Source: Polydactylus sextarius (Eukaryota > Chordata > Actinopteri > Polynemidae). From it: a stretch of DNA of 64,000 bases. The stretch lies in the NCBI GenBank assembly GCA_016801845.1, contig CM028912.1, positions 7,253,501 through 7,317,500 on the forward strand, read 5' to 3'. Position 1 is the first letter of the stretch. Every line of letters starts with the position of its first letter. The notes beneath the pieces were generated by a model, which made no database searches, was not told where the DNA came from, and was given only the letters and a program-made list of their open reading frames with translations. Of this stretch, positions 54,529-64,000 are shown piece after piece. The translations under genes were made by a program, and so were the position numbers.

Positions 54529-57500
54529 TTGTCCAGGCGTCGGTACACCTGCACAGACTGAGTGGGTTGGCTCAGTGGGCTGGCGTGGATCTCCGTGGAT
54601 CCCCCTCCAGGCCAGCTCTCTGTCAGGCCCTGCCAAGGTCAGCTCCTGCCGGGGGGGCGGGGTTGAGGGTGGGCGGTTTGGGGAAGGGGGGGGGCGTTTC
54701 AGCATGACCACCGGGGCCTCAGCGTGCTGTGTCTAATAGCAACCGCAAAGCTCTTGCACACACACACACACACACACACACATTCAAACTCCTAGAATGA
54801 ACTTTAACACCAATACAGACACACACACACACATACACAGACCTTGTGATAGGCGCAGGGACACATTCGAGGAAAGGGAGTGACTGTAACAAGCCTCTCA
54901 CATTTTTTTACCCTGCAAATAACATAAAACAAAAGAAGGTACAAAGAGACGGAAATAGTTTGGATTAGTTGACAAAGTAACTGTAGCTCCTGAGCTTAAG
55001 AGGATGAAAGAGCAGCTAGAAAAGTAACAAGGGGACTTGTGTGTTTTAAAACTGCTAGCTCCATATTGTGTCCATTCCACAGCTATCCATTACCTAGATC
55101 GTCTTACTGGGTGGCTAGACCCAGAGTGGTGGAGCCTGCAATACTACAGCCTACCTGAGATACCTTGCTCACTTATGCACAACACACAAGAAGCGCTACA
55201 GGGAATACCACGAATGTAACTCAACTATCAGGCGTCAACGAAGCCACAGAGTGCAAATGCAACACCTTAACACCTGAGTGGTGGTAGAAAAGGTTCACCA
55301 CTGTAGCATCGAGGGGCAGCAACTTGACTGGAATCATGCTGGGTATAAGGTGCAATGGTGAGATTATGAATCTTATGGACTGGTTCGAGTTTTAAGCAGC
55401 GGGTGCAGCAGTGAGCTTAGCCACCTCATATGGGCAATGGAGACACCTGAAATGTGTGACAGCACTGGAGCAATTACCCACTGCCACTCCTCCACACACA
55501 CACACACACACCCACTGCTGTCAAGCCTGTCATCAACAGTGGTGCATGTGTGTGTGTGTGTGTGTATAGATGTGTGTGTGTGGGTGCGGAGCAGGGGCTG
55601 ATCAGGCACCAGAGCCCTCCGTGTTGCTCTTTTGTCGCTCTTTTCCCAGCCAGGAGCCCTTTGGTTTTGTGGTGCCGAGACCTAGTGTTGCACCCCACCT
55701 CACCCCACCTCACCTCACCCCACTCCCACTCCCACCCCCTTTGGCAGCTCGACCCCTCCCAGACTCCCCCTACACCTCCTTCCTCTGCTCACCTCCTTCT
55801 CCCCTCACCTCCCTCCCTTCTCCTCTCTCCTCTCGCCTCTCCTCCCTCCCAGGCGTTGGATAGAGAGGGAACAGCCAGTGCTCTCCAAACACAAGGACAG
55901 AAGCTGCCAGCACGTAGCCATGGCAACAGCTTCTCTCTCACCCGCCACTTCCCCGCTTCGGTAAAAAGGGAGTGTGGAGAATTGCAGGGCCCCTCTCTCT
56001 CCTCCTCTACGCTCTCACACAGCCCAAATTAGACGGGTCACAGTGTTTTTTTGGCACCCGTTTAAATAATCATAGAGATGGATGTGCATAGAGAGAGGGA
56101 GAGAGAGAGAGAGATAGAAGGAGGAAGAAAGAGAGGTGAGGTGGGGGCAAGCCAAGGAAGTAGAATGGGGGTGTTAATCAAAAAGACACAGATTGCTGCA
56201 CAACAAATGATTTTTTTTCCAGACATAAGACTGTGGTGGGTGGAGACAAGGGTGCTTGAGATATTTGTGAGCTGTGGCGCAGAACTTATCTCGCTAATGC
56301 AAGTGCAGGAGTCGTCATAATTTTCAGTTGCAGTGTCTCAGGGAAAGGATGTGAATGTCTGGGAGACAAATCAATTCCTTGTTCCAGGCTCACTGTTAAT
56401 GTGATTTTGACGGTTCGTTTCCAGATCCATCTCTGTAACTTGTAGTTTAGTGTTTGAAACATCGGCACAAAGTACACGAACAAGTGCTTATCCAGACCTC
56501 TTCAACTCTCACTAGCTTATACATAGCCCCCGGCAGATATACTGTACAGCCAAGGTCTTGTGCATTTTTTTTTTTTGTAGCACATGTTTTCCCCACACTT
56601 CTGCAGTAGTCTAATGTAAAGTGCTTGCTGTCCTTCTGAAGGTTTATGTATCTACGAAAGGGGCGCTGATATTAAGAACAAGAAATTGTATGATGGAAAA
56701 CCCTGAAATGTTTTCTTTTCATGAGCTGCAGCCACAGGCCTGCTCTGCCTTAATAGCATGCTGGCTTTTGAAAATAATTCAGCCCAGCTTATTTTCTACT
56801 TGATTTGCTCTGTGCAAGCCTTCCCTCATCAGGCCAGGGTTTTGATATTAAGCCAAAATAAATCAGTTTCCCTTTTCAACGATATGTAGAGCCTGCACCA
56901 ACAGCAAAAAGAAAACTTCAGAATGCAGCCACAGGATTACATCACAGCCAAACAATGTCTATTTTTACCCCGGGTAAAGTTTTTCTTACTTCCAGGAATT
57001 TCCAAAACAGGAGAAATCAGAAAGATTGAGCACAGTGCTACAAAAATTGAATTAAACTGCCGTCATAAACACAGGGTCAAAACAGGGATTAAACATTGTC
57101 CAGGGGTGTTTGGAATTTGGATCTATGGGGGTTAGGAGTCCATGTAAGGGTAACAAGTTCCAGGTTTCTGTCTTTCATAAGTTTCTCTGTGCACTAACAA
57201 GAAAATAACTCCAAATGAAATTGCACTGATACTGAGTTGGCTTAAGTTTGAGTTTATTTTGGTGTTACATATAACTTGCAAAGCTCTAAAACCCCATTCA
57301 GTAAATATTTTAACTCTTTAAAAGTTTGTTTTATGGTTTTAAAAAGAAAAAACAGTTCATGAATAATTCACAAAAGACAGGTGGAATGCAGAGATAAACA
57401 CATTGTTGCGTGTTATTACAAGAATGCTTTCATCCAGTGGACATGTTTGCATGAGTCAAGCGACAGATAGTTGCACGCTTAACTTATCTGTCCAAGCTGA

Positions 57501-57806
57501 ATGGTGTTAGAGATGAAAGACTGTCGCACTACTGGGAGTTGTGGTATTGCATATAAAGACTCTGAATGAAAGGTCAGTGACATGTTGTTCAGGTGCTGCT
57601 CTGAATCACTTGAAGATAAAACAAAGTCATGTCTGCTGTGTCTGTGTGTGTGTGTCTTTGTGTTTCTGTGTATGTGTGTGTGGGTGTGAATGTGTGCACA
57701 AGCTTGCTTGACTTCCCCACATTGATACCAGATGGCCCTTCCCATCATGGCCAATGGAGGAATTCAGCTGGCAGGACCCGTTCTTGTTCATGGTCAGTGT
57801 GTTTTG

Positions 57807-57809
57807 TGT

Positions 57810-57848
<39 letters not shown>
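57807..57848. repeat. (GT)n microsatellite
   Basis: About 40 bp of TG repeat inside an otherwise GC-rich, low-repeat stretch (57700-58050). Confidence 0.94.
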
Positions 57849-57849
<1 letters not shown>

Positions 57850-60722
57850 CCCTCCTCTCCCACCACACACTGACCTATTTGTATTCTGGGCAGAGCAGAT
57901 GAGGCTTCAGGCCCGCTGCCCTGCTCCCCTCTAGCCTGTCCCCCCGGGAGGGCATCTGTGGGTCTGCACTGGGCAGATAGGGCAGACCCATCATGGCAGC
58001 ACTTTAAAGACCACCTCACTGGTCCACAGAGAGGGGATGTGTTTGGATTTGGGTGTGTGGGCCTCTGTGTTGGCCTGCTGAGATGTCTCTCCTTCCATAT
58101 CTTTGTCTCAAGCAGTGTTGTTTCTTTTCCTGACCATAATTCTGGTAACAAAAGAAAAGCACTTGACTCCAGTATGAATCTGAAAAGATGACAAGAGTCA
58201 AAAAGTTAGAGGAGAACTGCAACAATTGTATGTACCAAAGTTTTGCTGACAGTTTCTTGGGAGTATTGCGCCATTCACATCACATCAGTGTTGTTATTCC
58301 TACTTGGGATTGATTATTTCAAGGTGGCTAGCCCCAGTGCTGACCAGATAAATAGCTTAAATTAGCCGCTTTTCTCATGTTATGTATTTATAGCAGTTTA
58401 TTACCAAATGAAACCAGACACTTGAATCCGCATCTGTTGTGGATGAAGACTACAAGTTAAATGAAAATGAAAAAATCTGAGGATGTGGAGTTCGAAGGAA
58501 GTGGTCTTACCAGTCGCCCCAAGCGAACAACTGCCACTCTAGAGAGCAGGGCTCACATCCACAGACCAGTCTGTGGTCAGGGTTGGGCAACAAAACTACT
58601 TTGGTTAAGGTTAGGGGAAAGATTGTGGTTTTTGTTAAATGTAAATAAACACATTGTGTCTGAAGTCAATGTGAACTTTCATGTATTAAACCAGACCCCG
58701 ACTCTAAACTTAAGTTCTGTGAGTGTCCAAACATAACCATGAAAACAGTTTATGATGCTGGTGTATGGCCAGATCAGACAAATATGTTGTCTGTGAACAT
58801 TTTACTGTATCAACATATTTGCTGCTTGGCCAAATCTGTAAATTACATCCACATTGAGTTAATAAAAAACATAATCTGGGCACAATTAAGTTTCTTACAA
58901 AACATACTCACATTAGTCCAACTCGAAAGAACTCTTTTAATAGTAATTCACTATTGTCAACAAAATTGTAAACAAAGTATGATGATTGTTCAATGAATGG
59001 CAGCACATTCACTGCCTCTAAGATATTTTCTGTTATGAAGGAAGATTAAAAAGCCAGTGGGAGTTGCTGAGACTCTCCATCTCACACTGCGTACTCACTG
59101 CGAAAGGGCACGTCTCCATCCTCGCTGAGACGTGTGCGTGGTCAGCCCATATGTGTTCGTGTGAGTGTGTATCTGAAATCAAACTTAGATGGGCTCATTT
59201 AGAACCAAGCCAAGCATCTCTGATAGACCCCTATTTTTAACCCTCACCTCCTCTCCACATCCATTCACCCTACAAACATTATTTGTTGATTTGCAGTTAC
59301 ACGCATGTACTCAGAAACACACACACACATGTGCACACATGCAGACAGAGGGTGCCGAGCCATAAAGGAATGCAGAGCAGTATAATCACAGCATCATCAG
59401 CTCTGTCCTCTGAGAGAGCGGGCCAATAATGCCCCTCTAATTGAATAACTTATCCACAGCTATTTCCCAGGGGGCTGAGCTGCAAGGCACAGTCGCTGAG
59501 CGAGGGGGGCAGATGGCGCTGAACAGAGCAGATCAGCATCCTCCAAGTACCACAATGAAAGGTGGAGTTAGACAAACACCCATAATCACTCAGCGTAGTT
59601 CAGCCTCGAAGGCAGCAACTTTTTTCTTTTTTACGACCTTTTAATTTAATATTTCCAACAAATAAAGCAACGTTAATAACTGTATGTGCAAACTAGTATT
59701 TCTGATGAACAACAAGGACTGAAACATCTCTTTCTATCAAAGCAAAGCTCAGTCTTTGTTTCCTTTTTTCTTTCTTTTATTATTGTTGAATCTCACGGTG
59801 TACGTCGATGAGAGCAGAGCTTGTCTCTTATGTGAGGCTGAAAAGCATGCTCTACCCTCAAGCCTGAGGGTGGGGATAATTCCCCTTAAGACCCCCACCG
59901 CCCCCCACACACCCACCTCCAAATTCTGGCTCCCTGTTTTGTCACCCCTGGGCTCACTACAGGGGATAACTATACATTCTGTTTCCTTTTCTCCCATCAG
60001 ACATCATACCGCCCTGAGAGGGAACACACACGCTGTACATACCGTCCAAGTAAGCATTGCTGCATTTCAATCATTACATCCCTCTGTCAGTGGGAAGAAA
60101 ATGTATCTCCACACTGATGGTGAGTGTACTAGCTGATAATAGAGTGCTGTAATGTAAAATAAAGCAGAGCTGAGTAAGAACAATGTCACATCCGACAACT
60201 GATGTTATGTTTGATTGAAAAGTGATATGACGTCCTGATGATTCAGTGTTTTTTGTTTGGGTTTGTTTTTGTTTTTTGAGGGGATTTTTTTTTTTTTTTT
60301 TTTTGGGCTAACTAGCTGAACTCCTCTCTGGTGAACTGTGCCTCATCAGCACACATGACATCTACCCAGGTCAATACCTTTATGCCCACAAGCATAGTTG
60401 AAGTCAATGGAATTTTTATTAGGAAACAATAATGGGAGGGAGGGTGAGAGTACGAGGTGGAGAAGGAGAGAAAGCGAGGTGTAGGGAGAGGTAGTACATT
60501 GATTTACCCTTCATAGTTCGTTGCACTACATTTACCCAGCAGAGTGCTCAAATTAGTGCCCTCCAGCTCTCTCCCAATTAGTTTCCACAGAGACGAGGTG
60601 TAAAGCCAGTCACTGGCCTCATTACCTCTACTCTTGCCACCCCCACCCACCTCCCTACCCCCCCTGACTCAACCACTCTCCTACTCTGTGTCTCTCTCTC
60701 TTTTTCTTTTTTAGTTTTACCC

Positions 60723-60727
<5 letters not shown>

Positions 60728-60758
<31 letters not shown>

Positions 60759-60826
60759 CTTCAGCCTCTCTCATCTCCTCTACTCTTTTTTTTTCCATTT
60801 CAGTTCTCCCCAGCCTTTCGTGGCAT

Positions 60827-60871
<45 letters not shown>

Positions 60872-60872
60872 G
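60728..60872. repeat. Two (CT)n arrays
   Basis: CT arrays at about 60728-60757 and 60834-60872 in a pyrimidine-rich stretch. They give an antisense Arg-Glu-rich frame that is an artefact. Confidence 0.94.
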
Positions 60873-61904
60873 TGTGTGTCTGTCTCTTCACTTCAGCGTT
60901 TGTGTATTTCCCCCTGTTTAAAGTGCAGAGGAGACTGAGGAGAGTGCATTAATCTCCAGGAACATGAAGTGGAGCGGGCTGCCAGAAACTCAACTATACC
61001 TGATATAGAATAGGTGGTGTTTCTCTTTTGTTGACTCCGTGGAGCTCGATAGTTCAACACAGTCAAGGATACTGTATTGAGTCTTCCTGCTCATACAACA
61101 GAGAATTTCTTTCAAGCTTTTATAATCACATTGAAGACCATTACTGAAAAACATAAATCACATATTTATTTGTGATTTCTCATCAACAGTGTGCAATCTC
61201 AAAAGTTTAATTAATTTAGAAGATTTGTGATTTGTGTGGTGCACAGCTTTCTTAACCTTTATGCTGCAGTTTTCATGCTCTGTGACAGTCCTCTTGTTTT
61301 GTGGTGACTTTAATCTTCTGTTGGAGTTTGATGAGCTGCAATGGACAGCACTCTTGTCTGTTCCAAGGTTGGATCATAAACCAGGTGAAGCTGAAACTGC
61401 CCCAAGGCCTGCAAAAGCTCAAATCTCCCAGGTTCCCTGTCTGATAATTATGTTGTAGTTTGATCAATTGCAAATTTATTTGGGAACATTCACCATTAAG
61501 GTACTACATCAACTGAATTTACGTGCTTTCTTTTTTAAAGGGGCCTTAATGTCAAAACCTAGCTGCTGTGAAGGTTTTTTCTTAAATGATATTGTAAATA
61601 ATAAAAATGTATCTAATCAACTTATCACACCTGCGTCCAAAATCACTCCCTTGGTCAGTTATTCACTACTCCCTCTATAATATACACTCAGTGGTTTGCA
61701 GTGAGCAGTAAATTGAGATTTTTAGACACCCGTTGATCATTGTCATTTTGCATAATCACTAACAGCTGTACCAACAACACTGACACGAGTAATTTCTTTG
61801 CATCTATAAATGCAGTGCATTCAATTGTGAGATAGTTGGCTTCTTTTTCCCTCTACTGATGAATCTTTTAGGGCATTGTTAGCATTTAATATATACGTTA
61901 AACA

Positions 61905-62160
61905 GGGTGTGATTTCAGACGCAGCTGCAGCCGGGGGAGGGCGTTGTTCCAGAACGGGAGCGCCGGTTGGTTTCTGAGGCTCTGGGGCAAAATAACACTG
62001 AAGGTGCCATGTGCCGTCTGCCGTGTGCACTGGACCTAATGGGTGCTTAAAGGCAACAAGATACTTAAAATACACCAAGTGTGTGGGGAACTTTGGGGCC
62101 ACTGAGAGCCCACAGCTCAATTTTGCCCCAAGGCCCCCTGATGGGTTAATCCATCCCTGG
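61905..62160. mobile_element. Possible degraded hAT-like repeat
   Basis: The right border reads GGTTAATCCATCCCTG, that is CAGGGATGGATTAACC on the minus strand, a form typical of hAT transposon ends (CAGGG start). CAGGGTGTGATTTCAGA near 61905 could be the other end, but the inverted match is poor. The 123-codon minus frame crossing it shows no domain and is not called as a gene. Confidence 0.3.
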
Positions 62161-64000
62161 TCTGTTCCATCGCGGTGGGTAACAGTGCTCACTGCTGCTA
62201 CTCAACTTTTAACATATACAGTTTTTTTTAGTCTGCTCTAAAAGGAGGGAGGCTTAGTGATATTGATGATGTTTTTGTTTGTTGGCTTATCATTAAAATG
62301 ACCATGTTTTGAGAGTCAGGGGATGGTAGTGGCTCTCTGTCAGATCCAGAATAACATATCAAAATCGGCTTTGAATAGATGATGATGTTTTGGGGATGAA
62401 AACTATGGACCAGTAATCATCCACAGATAGCAAAATCATTATGGGTCAAATTTGGCCCAATTTTGGCAAAGTTTTAGAAGTGTGTACGACCCTTATATGA
62501 CCCAAATTAAGGGTGCAAAAGAAAAAAACTCACCCAAAAAACAATTATGGAAATCCAAAACATAGACATAACTGCAGCCAAAAGAGTCCAAAATGTCCAT
62601 AGTCAAGCCAAAAGTCCACCTTGCTTACCCTTACTTTTTATGTAGTGTTTAAACCATAACTATGCCATAGTCAAATCAATGGCCTTCACCCTGCCTCCTC
62701 TGTGCCAGAATGAATCAAAACATCTGCCATACTGCAGCCATAATCTTTACTATCTGGGTCTGTGCCCTCTAGTGCCACCAGTCACTGGCAAATGTTTTGA
62801 CTGCTGTCTCTTTACAACTTTTGGATCATTTAGCATAGAGGTTTTTCTTCTTTTTGTTCCATCATCAGGTCAGTTTGTTCAATTAATCTGGTTATGACTA
62901 AATGTCTATAAAATGACATTCCAATCAGTCTAAAATGTACTTTACATTTAGTGATAATTGGCAATTATTTGTGCTGTCACGTGTTAAACTAAGATGGTGA
63001 ACATGCTACTAGCTAGGATGTGACATTTGCAGTTTGACCCCTCATTATAGAGCTCAGTCTGATGATCATCAGCAAACTATAGTTTAAGTATTTAAATAAA
63101 ACTACTGGGTCATTTCCTCTGACTGATATTAATACATATGACATCATTAAACAATTAATCCTGAAGCATAAGTGTTGTAGTACCTGCTGGTTGAGCTGGT
63201 TTTACCTCCTCTAATATACAGTTTTATATTCAGGGGCAGCTGATAAATCTGTGGGGTTGTGAGATGATTAATAGCAGAAGAAATGAGGAAAAAACAGATC
63301 TGATACAGAAATATGTTTTCAATTTTCAGACTTTTGTAATCTTTGATTTCTGGGGAGATATTGGATCATTTTGAGATTTATTGAAATGAAACCATGTGAG
63401 AAGTTTAGAGGGTAAAATCATTCTTTGGTGAGGCTGTTAACAACTCGTAGACGTCAGAAGCAAAAAGAGATTGAAAACCACTGGTTAAATCTTTAACAAT
63501 GTGTTGTATTTCAAAGGCTTGTTATATTGTCTATTGTGTAAAATCTGCCTTGTAAAAGTAAATAGAGCTGTCAAATAAATGAAGTGGTGTAGAAAGAAAA
63601 ATATTTCTCTCTGAAATGTAGTGGAAGTATAAAGTTACATAAAAATGGAAATATAAAGTACTTAAGTAAATGTACTTAGTTACTTCCCACCACATTTGAT
63701 ATTCAATATCCCATTCCAAACTTATTCTGTGTTTACATTTTGGGGAAAACATCTTCTTGCCCAAATACACATCACTATTTGGAACCCAAAGTCTGATTTC
63801 ATTATACTTGTTGAAAACACTGAGTATGAAAACATTTTTATGGAAATAAAGTGGGTTATTTTGTAAAAAAAAAAAAAATCTAAAAATAGAATCAATTTTC
63901 TCACAAATACAATAGCAATGGCGAGTATTCTGGGTGATATACCTTGGCCTTGGAACAGACAAATTTTGCCTGCAGAAAAGCAAACACCTTTCTCTTCCCT

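Noticed and set aside
55550..56032. 160-codon plus frame, Pro/Ser-rich
   Set aside because: Arises from TG repeats and CCTCCC/CACCCCACCT low-complexity sequence.
61821..62192. 123-codon minus frame
   Set aside because: No recognisable domain and it crosses a likely degraded repeat with hAT-like end.

Overview
This is vertebrate nuclear DNA, most likely from a teleost fish. Genes are split by GT-AG introns. (CA/TG)n, (CT/GA)n and poly-A/T tracts are dense, and short non-autonomous DNA transposons and one LINE fossil are present. The coding content is two Kruppel-like zinc-finger transcription factors facing each other tail to tail: klf5 on + (2030-4868) and klf12 on - (13054 to at least 32253). 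From memory, KLF5 and KLF12 are also neighbours in human (13q22), so this looks like retained synteny. I cannot tell which teleost a/b paralogs these are.

Layout. 1-2029: klf5 5' flank with a modestly CpG-containing proximal promoter and purine repeats. 2030-4868: klf5, four coding exons giving a 441-residue protein. 4869 to about 7070: probable klf5 3' UTR. About 7070-8330: short gap between the two 3' ends. About 8330-13053: probable long, AT-rich klf12 3' UTR. 13054-32253: five klf12 coding exons on the minus strand, with phases that join into one frame (369 residues counted from the Met at 32236). 32254-64000: no recognisable coding exon. This is probably the large 5' intron and upstream regulatory domain of klf12, with a CpG-rich block near 48.6 kb as a possible promoter.

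The two proteins have near-identical C-terminal triple C2H2 domains that bind GC/CACCC boxes, but different N-termini. Klf5 carries SUMO-type IKTE and IKQE sites and a PPSY motif with adjacent SPP phosphodegron-like sites, typical of the activator KLF5. Klf12 carries a PVDLS CtBP-binding motif, typical of a repressor. Nothing suggests an operon, a CRISPR array, a phage or a novel defence system. The points most worth checking are an apparently missing klf12 cassette exon, the unidentified klf12 first exon(s), a three-copy MITE family inside klf12, a small hAT-like MITE near 50.4 kb, and a short repeat expansion inside klf5 coding sequence.
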